Assembly (NCBI GenBank): GCA_028698695.1
Contig: JAQVWB010000006.1
Location: 1 to 24,347 of the forward strand
Direction: 5' to 3'
Length of the DNA: 24,347 nt
Source: Syntrophomonadaceae bacterium
Lineage (GTDB): Bacteria > Bacillota > Syntrophomonadia > Syntrophomonadales > Syntrophomonadaceae
The notes below the pieces were generated by a model that saw only the letters and a list, made by a program, of their open reading frames with translations, was not told where the DNA came from and searched no databases. Positions 7,490 through 16,791 of the stretch are shown one piece after another. How positions within the stretch are numbered: the stretch's first letter is position 1; each line of letters opens with the position of its first letter. The translations under genes and the position numbers were made by a program.

Positions 7490-7519
7490 AGTTTAGCACA
7501 TATAATTTGTATTGTGCAA
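7490..7519 (-). promoter_or_regulatory. Possible tyrS promoter
   Basis: On the minus strand, TTGCAC (7519-7514) and TAAACT (7495-7490) are 18 bp apart and lie just before the tyrS ribosome site. The match is moderate. It would give a very short leader, in keeping with the absence of a T-box. Confidence 0.4.
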
Positions 7520-7599
7520 TAATAGGTGCTGTAATAGCGTATATGAATAAGAGAAAACCGACCTGAATACCTGCCAAGCAGGATTTAGCATTATTAGTG

Positions 7600-7605
7600 T
7601 ATAAT
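7600..7605 (+). promoter_or_regulatory. Possible -10 box of the penicillin-binding protein gene
   Basis: A perfect TATAAT lies 37 bp before the start codon. The region 17 bp upstream (AGCAGG) does not resemble a -35. A 5-bp hairpin CCTGC CAA GCAGG at 7570-7582 overlaps the -35 position, so the promoter may need an activator or be weak. Confidence 0.35.
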
Positions 7606-7642
7606 ATTTCAGGAACATCTATTCGGGAGGATATTACAACTC

Positions 7643-10060
7643 ATGGCAAATAAACCAGATAAATCGGAAAATAAATCTGTACAACCGGGTCTATGGAAGA
7701 AAGTATTAAGTGTTGTTGTTTGGCTCGCTCTATTGGGTACAGGAGCTTTGGCAGGCATATTTTTATATACTGCTGTTAATATGCCCGATTATGATCCTCA
7801 ACAGTTATCCGGAGCTAAAACTACTTTTATATATGATGATAAACAACAAGTAGTATTTCGTCTCCATGCTGAAGAGAATCGTACTGAGGTTACTCTGGAT
7901 AAAGTTCCCCAGGATTTGAAAAATGCTTTTATTGCTACTGAAGATCAGGATTTTTATAAGCATCATGGAATTAATTTTAAAGGAATATTACGAGCGCTTG
8001 TTTACAACATTGCTTCCAAAGATCTTACCGGGCAGGGGGCTAGCACTATAACCCAACAGTTGGCCCGTAATGCTTTTCTATCCTTTGATAAACAACTGGA
8101 GCGCAAAATAAAAGAAGTAATACTGGCTTTTAAATTGGAATCCAATTATTCAAAAGATGAAATCTTTAAAATGTATCTTAATATTATTAACTTTGGTGCC
8201 GGTTCATATGGAGTTCAGGCTGCAGCAAATACTTACTTCGGTAAGGATGTCAGTGAACTGACTCTGGCTGAATCTGCACTGCTGGCCGGTCTGCCTCAAA
8301 GCCCCAACGGATATAACCCTTATCAATACTATGATCGTGCCAAAGCGCGTCAAAGAATGGTATTGAATAATATGGTTAAATGCGGATATATAGAGCAATC
8401 AATTGCTGATGATGCCTTTGCAGCACCATTGGAATTTAAAAACACCGGCAATACCAATAAAGAATACGGATATTTCGTTGATGCAGTAATTGAAGAAGCC
8501 ATGGATATTTTTGAAACTAAAAAAATGTCCAAAGACTCCAATGATCTTATCTACCGTTCGGGTTTAAAGATTTATACTACTATGGATGCACCATTGCAAA
8601 GCTATGCAGAAGAACTTTACGCTAATCCCGCTAATTTCCCGGCAGAAAATAAAGGGGGACAAACTCTGCAATCTGCTATGGCAGTTATCAACCATTCCAA
8701 CGGGCAGGTCAAGGCAGTAATCGGCGGAAGGAGTTATGACCAAAGGCGTGGTTTCAACCGTGCTACTATGGCCTATCGTCAACCCGGTTCCTCAATTAAA
8801 CCTATTACCGTATACAGTACTGCACTTGAAAATGGCATAATGCCTTATTATGTTCTGGATGATTCCCCGGTCTCCTTTAAATCCGGGGGTAAAGTATGGA
8901 GCCCCCAGAACTATGATGGTAAATACCGCGGACTTATAACCATGCGAACAGCCGTACAATATTCAATAAATACTTATGCTGTACAAATGCTTGATAAAGT
9001 TGGAATTCGCAGCGGATTTGATTCTGCCAAAGCATTTGGACTGGAACCGCTGGATACCCCGGGGGCTAATGATCTGGCGCTGGCACCATTATCTCTGGGA
9101 GGTCTGACCAAAGGCGCCACTCCTCTGCAAATGGCGGGTGCTTATGCAACCCTTGGAAATCGCGGTATATATATTAAACCTCATTTTATAACCCGCATTG
9201 AAGATGCGCAGGGAGTAGAAATATATAATTATAAACCGGTACAAAACCGGGCGGTAAGCGACCAAACTGCCTGGCTCATGGGTAATATGCTGCGAACTGT
9301 TGTAACCTCCGGTACTGGAACCAACGCTCAGGTACCAGGCGTGTTTACAGCTGGTAAAACCGGTACCTCGGAGGAATACAAAGACTCCTGGTTTTGTGGA
9401 TATACTTCCGGTTATGCAGTAGCCGTATGGATGGGCTATGATCAGAAACAAACCATGAGTCAGATTTATGGCGGCGGTTTTCCGGCCAAACTATTCCGGG
9501 CAGTTCTTATTAAAGCACATAGCAAGCATAACCCGCCCATGAAAGGTATGCCCGGCAATATTGTTCAAGTATCAGTATGCTCAAAATCAGGTCTGCTGCC
9601 ATCAGAAAACTGTCCGCCTGAACAGATAATTACTGAATATAGCAGGGCGGATTCTGTCCCTGAGGAGACCTGTAATATGCATGAGTATTTATACATCTGT
9701 CCGGAATCAGGTAAATTAGCCGGTAAATACTGTCCCAATCCGCAAATGATTCCGGTAGTTAAAGCTGCTGAGAATAGTGCAACTCCAGATAAGGTACCTA
9801 CTGAAAAGTGTGATATTCATACTGAATTCACGCTTCAGGGTTTATTAAATAATGAGGTTTATGTCTGTCTTGATCCTCGCCATGGCGGGGAATTGGTGAG
9901 GGCTAATATTCCAGGTCCCTTGGAGACTGGAGGATGTCCTTACGAGTATTTGGAAAAAGTGGTTATTCATCCTTCTCAAAAATTGCCATACTGTAATTTG
10001 GATGACCATCAATTAAAGCATAAAAAAGCTTCTGATGTCATTAACAGTATTGTAGACTAA
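7643..10060 (+). CDS. Class A penicillin-binding protein, PBP1A family
   Basis: An 805-aa bifunctional peptidoglycan synthase: the glycosyltransferase domain polymerises lipid II and the transpeptidase domain cross-links stem peptides outside the membrane. A short basic N-terminus precedes a membrane anchor at about residues 20-43. The GT51 domain shows ATEDQDFYKHHG with catalytic E100 and GQGASTITQQL at 130-140. The transpeptidase has SxxK at S383-K386, SxN at S441-N443 and KTG at 572-574. Beyond about 640 comes a tail with repeated Cys pairs (such as VCSKSGLLPSENC and ICPESGKLAGKYC, each followed by a C-x-x-H element), a pattern seen in other clostridial PBP1 proteins. The ATG has GGGAGG 12 nt upstream, a rather long spacing. 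It is transcribed alone and convergent to mutS2. Confidence 0.95.
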   Translation: MANKPDKSENKSVQPGLWKKVLSVVVWLALLGTGALAGIFLYTAVNMPDYDPQQLSGAKTTFIYDDKQQVVFRLHAEENRTEVTLDKVPQDLKNAFIATEDQDFYKHHGINFKGILRALVYNIASKDLTGQGASTITQQLARNAFLSFDKQLERKIKEVILAFKLESNYSKDEIFKMYLNIINFGAGSYGVQAAANTYFGKDVSELTLAESALLAGLPQSPNGYNPYQYYDRAKARQRMVLNNMVKCGYIEQSIADDAFAAPLEFKNTGNTNKEYGYFVDAVIEEAMDIFETKKMSKDSNDLIYRSGLKIYTTMDAPLQSYAEELYANPANFPAENKGGQTLQSAMAVINHSNGQVKAVIGGRSYDQRRGFNRATMAYRQPGSSIKPITVYSTALENGIMPYYVLDDSPVSFKSGGKVWSPQNYDGKYRGLITMRTAVQYSINTYAVQMLDKVGIRSGFDSAKAFGLEPLDTPGANDLALAPLSLGGLTKGATPLQMAGAYATLGNRGIYIKPHFITRIEDAQGVEIYNYKPVQNRAVSDQTAWLMGNMLRTVVTSGTGTNAQVPGVFTAGKTGTSEEYKDSWFCGYTSGYAVAVWMGYDQKQTMSQIYGGGFPAKLFRAVLIKAHSKHNPPMKGMPGNIVQVSVCSKSGLLPSENCPPEQIITEYSRADSVPEETCNMHEYLYICPESGKLAGKYCPNPQMIPVVKAAENSATPDKVPTEKCDIHTEFTLQGLLNNEVYVCLDPRHGGELVRANIPGPLETGGCPYEYLEKVVIHPSQKLPYCNLDDHQLKHKKASDVINSIVD

Positions 10061-10067
10061 GGCTGGA

Positions 10068-10157
10068 TTTTATAAGCGGAGGCTGAAAGCCTCCGCTACG
10101 GTATAGAGGAAGTTTTATAATCGAAGGCTGAAAGCCTCCTCTACAGTATAGAGAAGG
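10068..10157. repeat. Two tandem 45-bp imperfect repeats with hairpin cores
   Basis: Copies at 10068-10112 and 10113-10157 differ at 6 of 45 positions by eye. Copy 1 contains a 9-bp perfect stem, AGCGGAGGC (10075-10083) and GCCTCCGCT (10089-10097), with a TGAAA loop. In copy 2 changes break the outer stem so that AGGC/GCCT and little more remains. The words AAGGCTGG before copy 1 and after copy 2 hint at a third, decayed unit. It fills the gap between convergent pbp and mutS2 ends. No T-run follows, so it is not a standard terminator, although the hairpin could slow polymerase or protect mRNA ends. Confidence 0.8.
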
Positions 10158-10178
10158 CTGGTTATTCATTAGCGCATT

Positions 10179-12515
10179 CTATCTAAGTTTGACAACGGTA
10201 ACTCCAAATCCACCTTCTCCCGCCTGTCCATTTCGATAGGATTGTACTCCGGGATGATCCTGCAAATATTCCTGGATAGCCTTGCGTAAGGCTCCGGTTC
10301 CTTTACCGTGAATTATGTTTACCGATTCAATGCCAACTAAACTGGCATCATCTATATACTTGTCTATTTCATAAATAGCCTCCTCAGCCAGTTTGCCCCG
10401 CACATCAATTTCTTTGGATATACTCTGTGCTTTTTCATAATAACTCTGATTACGCCGTTCCTTTTTGGTTTCATGCGGCGAATCACTGCTATGCAATTGA
10501 TCAGCAGTAACAGACAGCTTCATAATCCCAACCTGAACTAGAAATTCGCCCTGATTATTTGGTCCGGAAATAATATATCCCTTTTGTTTAATATCATTAA
10601 TAGTTACATATTCACCTGGTTTAAACTCCCGTTTACCTTTTTTTCGAGCAGGCTTTTGCCATTCAGTTGTTTTTATTTCCTTCAGACGCTGATGTTTTTC
10701 CTCTATTTCATGCCATTTGGGCAATTGCTCACGGTTCTTGATAAAGTCTTTTAACTCCTGTAAAGCTTCATTAGCTTCATTTTTTGCTCCTCTGACATAA
10801 TTATCTGCTTCATATTTGGCTTTGGAAATAATCTCTGCACGTTCTATTTCCAAATCTTCCAGTTGTTTTTGTAATGCCATTTTGCTATTTAATATTTCCG
10901 CTTTTAACCCGGATATTTCCCGTTCCGCTTTATCCAGATAATAACTGCGTTCTTTAAATTCACGAATCATATTGCCAATTTCAACTTCTCTTTCCGGAAC
11001 CAGACTCCGGGCTTTGCCAACCATTTCAGGATTTAATCCCAACCGTGATGCTATTTCAAAGGCATTACTCTGACCTGGCGTGCCAATGGACAATCTATAG
11101 GTAGGTTGCAAACTTACCGGATCAAACTCAACCGAAGCATTTTCTACCCGCTCATTTTGATAAGCAAAATATTTAAGTTCACTTTGATGTGTAGTTACTA
11201 CCACTCGTGCTCCTTTATCTTTTAACTCTTCCAAAATCACCCGGGCCAGGGAAGCTCCTTCCGTCGGGTCAGTACCAGCGCCCAATTCATCCATCAGCAC
11301 CAGGGAACGATCGTCTGCCAATTCCAGTATGGAGATAATATTGGTCATATGGGAAGAAAAAGTGCTAAGGGATTGCTCTATGCTCTGTTCATCACCAATA
11401 TCAGCAAATATTGAATTAAATACGGATACCCGGCTATTTTCACGGGCTGGAATATACATACCGCTCATAGCCATTAGAACTAAAATCCCTATGGTCTTTA
11501 AAGCCACCGTTTTGCCACCTGTGTTGGGACCGGTAATAACTAATAGGTCAAAATCCCTGCCCAGATGAACATCAATAGGCACGGCATTTTCCCCCAGTAA
11601 AGGATGACAGGCACGGCTGAGTTCGATTATTCCTTCGGCATTCATTTCCGGGCGAAAAGCATTAAGCTTCCAGGCTAAACGGGCACGGGCAAAAATAAAG
11701 TCCAATTCACTGAGCAACTTCAAGTTATTCTCTAATTGATCCGCATAAATTGCAATAACTGCACTCAGCTCCCTTAATATGCGTTCAATTTCCCGTCGTT
11801 CTTCACTTTGCAGTAATCTAATCCGATTGTTTTGCTCCACTACTGCCATAGGTTCAATAAATACAGTTGCGCCGCTGGCCGATTCATCGTGAATAATTCC
11901 TTTGATATCCTGCCGGTATTCCTGTTTTACCGGTACTACATAACGACCTTCCCTCTCAGTTACGATGGCATCCTGCAACATTTTCCGGTTATTTTCCGAG
12001 CGGATAAAATCCTGTAAATAATCCCGGATTCTCATTCTGATAGTATTAATCTGACCACGGATTTCCTTCAGTTTTGGTGAAGCATCATCCTGCAACTCAC
12101 CATCTTCATTTACAGAGCGTTCAATTTGCTTTTCCAACTGCATGTCGATAAACAAATCAGCCATAGCTTCGTAAATATGGGGATAACTATCCTCATTTAT
12201 GTGGTTAGCGGCCAATCGTGCAGCCCGCAAAATATTACCTGCTCCCCTTATTTCAGCAGGAGTTAAAACTCCGCTTGCCCGGGCCTTGTTTAAAGGTTGA
12301 TACAGTAATACCAGACCGCTGAGGAATCCCGGTTCTGCCAACCTGATTATTTCCATAGCTTCCTGGGTTTGATCCAGTTTGCAGGTAATCGTTTTAAGAT
12401 CAGTAGAAGGGACTAAATCCATGGCCAGATTGTACCCACCTTCAAAGGAGGTCAGGTTGGCCAAAAGGTTTTTTATTTTATTAAATTCCAGCTTATCCAG
12501 AGTTTTTAGATTCAT
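10179..12515 (-). CDS. mutS2: MutS2 family DNA/ribosome-acting ATPase
   Basis: A 778-aa MutS2. It lacks the mismatch-reading N-terminal domain of MutS and begins with the core/lever region. The ABC ATPase has Walker A GPNTGGKT at 329-336, and STFSSHM and LVMDELGAGTDP carry the signature and Walker B. A long coiled coil spans about 520-630, and a C-terminal Smr nuclease domain (about 700-778) shows IDVRGKLAEEA and the HGKGTGALR motif. MutS2 proteins suppress homologous recombination in some bacteria and split collided ribosomes in Bacillus subtilis; which applies here is unknown. The ATG at 12515 shares one base with the TAA stop of the upstream U32 gene (TAATG), implying translational coupling. 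The zapA-polX-mutS2 neighbourhood also occurs in B. subtilis. Confidence 0.96.
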   Translation of the reverse strand: MNLKTLDKLEFNKIKNLLANLTSFEGGYNLAMDLVPSTDLKTITCKLDQTQEAMEIIRLAEPGFLSGLVLLYQPLNKARASGVLTPAEIRGAGNILRAARLAANHINEDSYPHIYEAMADLFIDMQLEKQIERSVNEDGELQDDASPKLKEIRGQINTIRMRIRDYLQDFIRSENNRKMLQDAIVTEREGRYVVPVKQEYRQDIKGIIHDESASGATVFIEPMAVVEQNNRIRLLQSEERREIERILRELSAVIAIYADQLENNLKLLSELDFIFARARLAWKLNAFRPEMNAEGIIELSRACHPLLGENAVPIDVHLGRDFDLLVITGPNTGGKTVALKTIGILVLMAMSGMYIPARENSRVSVFNSIFADIGDEQSIEQSLSTFSSHMTNIISILELADDRSLVLMDELGAGTDPTEGASLARVILEELKDKGARVVVTTHQSELKYFAYQNERVENASVEFDPVSLQPTYRLSIGTPGQSNAFEIASRLGLNPEMVGKARSLVPEREVEIGNMIREFKERSYYLDKAEREISGLKAEILNSKMALQKQLEDLEIERAEIISKAKYEADNYVRGAKNEANEALQELKDFIKNREQLPKWHEIEEKHQRLKEIKTTEWQKPARKKGKREFKPGEYVTINDIKQKGYIISGPNNQGEFLVQVGIMKLSVTADQLHSSDSPHETKKERRNQSYYEKAQSISKEIDVRGKLAEEAIYEIDKYIDDASLVGIESVNIIHGKGTGALRKAIQEYLQDHPGVQSYRNGQAGEGGFGVTVVKLR

Positions 12516-14971
12516 TATTCAACCCCACGAAAATAGTGCCCCCGCGTGAAAGCAGACGGACTATATTTAATTAATCGATTTTTATATTCGTCTATATTAA
12601 ATTTTTCACCAGCTAATATCCGATTGAATACTTCTCGATAAATACTTACGGTCGCTTTTATCTGATGCACATTATGCCGGTAAAAGTCCAGTCTAAAACT
12701 ATCGGCCAGCGGCATAATTAATGGTAAATCATCAAGCAGACTGAGAGTGCGCGAATTGAATACATAAAACCTGCATTCCGCATCAGTTGCCAGAGGAAAC
12801 TTATAACCCTTTTGGTCCCGCAGATAATAATTATCACGCTGGCAATAATTATGGCAAGTCTGTGAACAACCCTCAGTATTTACATTGCCTAATACACAGG
12901 TCTCAGAAGTCATTATAATCAAGTCACCATGAATCAGCAACTCTATGGGAGAATATATTTTTTTTATCTGCTGCCATGATAACTCCGGTGAGATAGTAAT
13001 CCTCTCTGCTCCCAATCGGGTAAAATATCCCAATGAAAAACTGTTAAAAGCATTGAGATTGTAGTCAATGCAGAATCTGATGTTATTTTCCCGACAGTAT
13101 TGTACTGCGCCCAAATTCTGCACCAATATCTTCTGAATCCCGGTATGCTCAATTATCTTACGGTAGTCAATCGGGTCGGACGGTTTTTCTATCAGGGGTA
13201 AAACCGGTATTATTTCTTTTTCATGATCAACAGCCCAATTAATTAAATCACTTAATTCCCGAATATTAATCCTATGTCGGTCTCCAATACCTGATAGCCC
13301 TATATATACACAGTCCACGCCTTCCTGTAAAGCAACATAAGCATCATTAATGCTGTTAACCTTCACATTAAGCTGTTTGTCTTCTTTTTGTACACCCCGA
13401 CCGGATAAATTTGACAACCATTTTTTCCGGTTCTGCTGAAACTCTTCTTCCCCGACTAACCGCTCCGGATGATACAACTGCATTAAGTTTTCCACCCCTT
13501 GGCGGCGCACCCGGTTAAGCTCTGTATAAGGAATAATAAGATTGGAAGGCCCATGTACATGCAGATTTCTTAATTTAAATTGTGTATTGCCCATACGGCC
13601 CAGTTTTCCCCGTAAAACCGTTTCATCAACCGGAGTGCTTTCTGCCAAAACGGCTTTTGAGTCGGTTAGAACTGTAACCTGATGATGCCATCCATCTTTT
13701 AAAACCAGTCTGAGCGGTTCATTTTCATGTAGATAAACATTAGCATCAACCTCAATTTTTGATGTCCGGGCCTGCTCAATAGTGTTCATAGCCTCAGTCA
13801 GCAATTGCTTATCGCTGGTTTTATATACCTGATCACCAGATTTAACGTGATTTAGCAGTTGGATAGTTATCAGGTCACCTTTATCAGCCTGAGCAACCCT
13901 TATACCATTTCTGAATATTTCGGAGATTATTAAAGCTGAGCTATGTTCAGCTGTCGATCTGATTTCAATACCATCCCCTTCAGTCAATCGCTCAGTTAAT
14001 AGTATTTCTGCTAACAAATCAGATTGCTGTGATACTATTTTCCCAATATATACCCCCCGGTTATCCGGCCTTTGTGGACTAAGAACTCTTGGTTCGTCTT
14101 TATTAAAATAACCGGTACAAAAATCACGGTTAAATATTTGCCGCAATTTATTTTTGGAACTTATGGAAACTTCCTCATCCAGGTTATCCAGAGCATCGCG
14201 GAATACCCGTGTAACTACGGCAACATATTCCGGCCTTTTCATACGTCCCTCAATTTTCAGTGAATGAACTCCTGCATCTCTCAAACAGGTCAAATTATCA
14301 ATCAGAGATAAATCAGCCGGACTAAGCAAATAGTTGCCCCGGGTTTTATAAAGCTGGTTGGAACTGCCTGTGAGTGCATACGACTGACGGCAGGGTTGTG
14401 CACATCGGCCCCGATTACCGCTGCGCCCTCCCACCATACTGCTGAATAAGCATTGCCCCGAATATGAAAAACACAACGCTCCGTGTACAAAGACTTCTAT
14501 TTCAACATCATCATGGTTCTGACAAACGATCCGGATTTCCTCACGCGTCATTTCCCTTGCCAATACTACTCTTTTTACGCCGATTTCCTTTACCAATCTG
14601 ACTGCGTCTGTATTATGTATGGTCATTTGCGTACTGGCATGCAATTTTAGGTCAGGTAGTATTTGGCTGGTTGCATTTAGCAGGCCAATATCCTGAATAA
14701 TGATTGCATCAACTCCCAGTTTATACATCTGATATATAAACTGCAGTGCCGGGTCAAACTCATCATCCCTTATCAGGGTATTTACAGCAACATATATTTT
14801 CTTATTTCGCAGATGAGCATAATCCAGTGCCCGGGCTATTTCTTCGCTGCTAAAATTATCTGCACCCTGACGGGCACTAAACTGAGATCCGCCCAAATAT
14901 AGTGCATCCGCACCATTTCCAATCGCGGCCAGAAATGCAGACCAGTTTCCGGCTGGAGCAAGTAATTCCAT
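12515..14971 (-). CDS. U32 peptidase-family protein, double-length (RlhA/TrhP-like)
   Basis: An 818-aa member of the U32 family. MELLAPAGNW opens the N-terminal barrel, and the family signature EVFVHGALCFSYSGQC lies at 159-174. It supplies four conserved cysteines (C167, C174, C190, C194) that in relatives probably hold an iron-sulfur cluster. The middle (about 380-520) looks like the DUF3656 insert of the RlhA branch. The last 270 residues form a second barrel-like half with its own Cys set (about 692, 702, 706, 710, 733). Relatives RlhA and TrhP hydroxylate 23S rRNA or tRNA wobble uridine using prephenate, so a role in RNA hydroxylation is likelier than proteolysis. The ATG at 14971 has GGGAG 9 nt upstream; an open frame to 15022 is not used. 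It overlaps mutS2 by one base. Confidence 0.88.
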   Translation of the reverse strand: MELLAPAGNWSAFLAAIGNGADALYLGGSQFSARQGADNFSSEEIARALDYAHLRNKKIYVAVNTLIRDDEFDPALQFIYQMYKLGVDAIIIQDIGLLNATSQILPDLKLHASTQMTIHNTDAVRLVKEIGVKRVVLAREMTREEIRIVCQNHDDVEIEVFVHGALCFSYSGQCLFSSMVGGRSGNRGRCAQPCRQSYALTGSSNQLYKTRGNYLLSPADLSLIDNLTCLRDAGVHSLKIEGRMKRPEYVAVVTRVFRDALDNLDEEVSISSKNKLRQIFNRDFCTGYFNKDEPRVLSPQRPDNRGVYIGKIVSQQSDLLAEILLTERLTEGDGIEIRSTAEHSSALIISEIFRNGIRVAQADKGDLITIQLLNHVKSGDQVYKTSDKQLLTEAMNTIEQARTSKIEVDANVYLHENEPLRLVLKDGWHHQVTVLTDSKAVLAESTPVDETVLRGKLGRMGNTQFKLRNLHVHGPSNLIIPYTELNRVRRQGVENLMQLYHPERLVGEEEFQQNRKKWLSNLSGRGVQKEDKQLNVKVNSINDAYVALQEGVDCVYIGLSGIGDRHRINIRELSDLINWAVDHEKEIIPVLPLIEKPSDPIDYRKIIEHTGIQKILVQNLGAVQYCRENNIRFCIDYNLNAFNSFSLGYFTRLGAERITISPELSWQQIKKIYSPIELLIHGDLIIMTSETCVLGNVNTEGCSQTCHNYCQRDNYYLRDQKGYKFPLATDAECRFYVFNSRTLSLLDDLPLIMPLADSFRLDFYRHNVHQIKATVSIYREVFNRILAGEKFNIDEYKNRLIKYSPSAFTRGHYFRGVE

Positions 14972-15064
14972 GTCTGACAACTCCCTTAATACTTCAAACA
15001 AATAAGGGACAAGGCTATTCAAAGCCCGCCCCCATAAAACAACTATATAATCAGATAAAATAAA

Positions 15065-16030
15065 TTAATGAATTTCATGTTCCAACCGGCTAACCCTTAT
15101 CAGACCCGAACAAGGTATAATGCTTACACCCCTGGTTTCCAATTCATCCAGAAATAAATTCATTCCCAGAGAATCACTGGCCATATGCCCTGCCAATATA
15201 ACATTAATATTAGTCTCTTTGGCGGCCTGGCGATGTTTATCCTGCATATGCATACCAATATATGTACCTACACCGGCTGCAGCAAGTTTTTCATAAGCCT
15301 TAACTGAACCTGCCGTACCACCAGTCATTTTAATAAATATTCTACCTGCCCGGCGTTGACGCTCCCCTGCAATAATACGCGGTCCAGCCTTTAGTTTTCT
15401 GGCATGCCTGTATTCAGGTATTTCCAGTAATATATTCAGAACATCTTCCAGCGTTCGGTATTCTTTTTGTGCAAAACAGGTTTCCAGATAATTATTAACC
15501 AGATTGTCTGCCGGTGAATGAACACACATAAAAGGTATATCCAGCAACCTGGCCGCATCCACTGCCCGTTGGTGATTCTGGGGAGCAATTGCCCGTTCAA
15601 CTTCAGATATTCGGGAAGCCATAATTGCTTCACCAATATTTATGGGCACTCCTGCTCTTTCCAGCATATCAGCCTGTACATTCATTACCCGATGTAAAGC
15701 TGCACCAGCGATTCCTTCCGGATGATGAGCCAGAACCAAATCTATTTTCTGCCCCTTTTCATTTAAACGATCAGCCAGAAGTATTTCAGGAGTTTCCATG
15801 TCAATGCCGCAAAGTATGGTAGAAATGTTCTCTTCCCCGCTGCCTGCCAGAATCCTGGTATCACTAAAAGGGTTGTCCAGGCTTTCCAAATCAAAATCCT
15901 CTTTATCAAACTCATTCATTTTTTCATACGCTTTCCAATCATCCTGCAAAACCTGCTGCAAATAATCTCCGCGAATATCATACCTTTTGCCCAAGTCTAC
16001 TGCCAGTTGGTGTATTTCTTTTAGTTTCAC
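15065..16030 (-). CDS. NIF3-like (DUF34) dinuclear-metal protein
   Basis: A 321-aa protein that resembles the NIF3/DUF34 family. The two expected metal-binding pieces are VLAHHPEG in the first half and ILAGHMASDSLGMN near the C-terminus. Between them lies an alpha/beta stretch with FMCVHSPADN. It is more divergent than standard bacterial YqfO-type NIF3, and the N-terminal 60 residues are acidic with no recognised motif. NIF3 proteins bind two metal ions; their reaction is unsettled, with GTP cyclohydrolase-like and metal-chaperone roles proposed. The start is a GTG at 16030 with GGAGG 8 nt upstream. It lies 43 bp after the YetF gene and 93 bp before the U32 gene, in the long minus-strand operon. 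Confidence 0.72.
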   Translation of the reverse strand: MKLKEIHQLAVDLGKRYDIRGDYLQQVLQDDWKAYEKMNEFDKEDFDLESLDNPFSDTRILAGSGEENISTILCGIDMETPEILLADRLNEKGQKIDLVLAHHPEGIAGAALHRVMNVQADMLERAGVPINIGEAIMASRISEVERAIAPQNHQRAVDAARLLDIPFMCVHSPADNLVNNYLETCFAQKEYRTLEDVLNILLEIPEYRHARKLKAGPRIIAGERQRRAGRIFIKMTGGTAGSVKAYEKLAAAGVGTYIGMHMQDKHRQAAKETNINVILAGHMASDSLGMNLFLDELETRGVSIIPCSGLIRVSRLEHEIH

Positions 16031-16073
16031 CAGAATATCCTCCTGACTTCTATTATTTATTTAGTATTCTTAC

Positions 16074-16736
16074 TTAGTTTTTTGTCTCCAGATGAGAGAT
16101 TCGCTCTGAAATCTGGTCAAGCTGTTTCTGAATAGCCTGCAATATAACCGGCAAATCTATTTCAGGATCAGGTTCAAGTGCTTTACCTTGTTGCTGTTCA
16201 AATATTTCCCCCCGGCCATTTATTGAAAAGGTGAGCGTACCCTCCGGTTGAGTGCTTTTTATCCCTAAATCTCTTTTAGTAACCGGTTCATCATCTTCCC
16301 GCATGATAATACTAAACCCGCCGCATGATTCCAGTATTCCAATTTCTACCTCATCAATATCCCTAATTCCCTTTTTACGCAATTCCTGTAATAAATCATC
16401 AATATTAAACTTTTCCTTAGCCAGATTCTGTTTAATAATACGACCTGCCTCAATTAATACTACTGGTTTTCCCACAATCAAGTTAGACAGCTTTTCATTC
16501 TTCAAGGCCAGATAACCCATTATATATTCCAGTCCTGCCAGAGTAACCAGTATTATAATTCCTTCATAATACGGTATACTTTTGTCCAAGGCTATTGAAA
16601 CTACGGTATGCCCTACTCCGGTCATGACCACAAAATCAAAAGGCCCCAATTCCCCAAGTGCTCTTTTACCCAACAAACGGATCATGATCAAAGCCATAAA
16701 ATACATAATAGCTGCCCTTAACGCAAAACCCAGCAT
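16074..16736 (-). CDS. YetF/DUF421 family membrane protein
   Basis: A 220-aa membrane protein. Two or three transmembrane segments lie in the first 80 residues, with the family-typical RLLGKRALGELGPFDFVV between the first two. A soluble domain follows: NLIVGKPVVLIEAGRI, NIDDLLQELRKKGI and ILESCGGFSIIMRED are standard DUF421 (YetF/YdfR/YcaP) blocks. The last 40 residues are probably a coiled coil (IQKQLDQISERISHLE). DUF421 proteins in Bacillus are linked to spore germination or membrane functions, but the activity is unknown. The ATG at 16736 has AAAGGGG about 8 nt upstream. It lies 55 bp after polX and 43 bp before the NIF3-like gene. Confidence 0.85.
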   Translation of the reverse strand: MLGFALRAAIMYFMALIMIRLLGKRALGELGPFDFVVMTGVGHTVVSIALDKSIPYYEGIIILVTLAGLEYIMGYLALKNEKLSNLIVGKPVVLIEAGRIIKQNLAKEKFNIDDLLQELRKKGIRDIDEVEIGILESCGGFSIIMREDDEPVTKRDLGIKSTQPEGTLTFSINGRGEIFEQQQGKALEPDPEIDLPVILQAIQKQLDQISERISHLETKN

Positions 16737-16791
16737 AGTATTATCCCCTTTCCGAGGTCTATGCTTTATTATTCTGCCAGTATGACCACCA

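Noticed and set aside
7467..7577. N-terminal hydrophobic extension of TyrS
   Set aside because: A GTG with an ideal ribosome site at 7466 gives the normal family length; the extension overlaps the likely promoter and resembles no TyrS.
7467..7642. Possible T-box leader for tyrS
   Set aside because: Upstream space on the minus strand is too short before the divergent gene's promoter, and neither a T-box core nor a terminator/antiterminator pair is visible.
10068..10157. Possible CRISPR array
   Set aside because: Only two adjacent 45-bp units with no spacers and no cas genes in the window; it is a tandem repeat.
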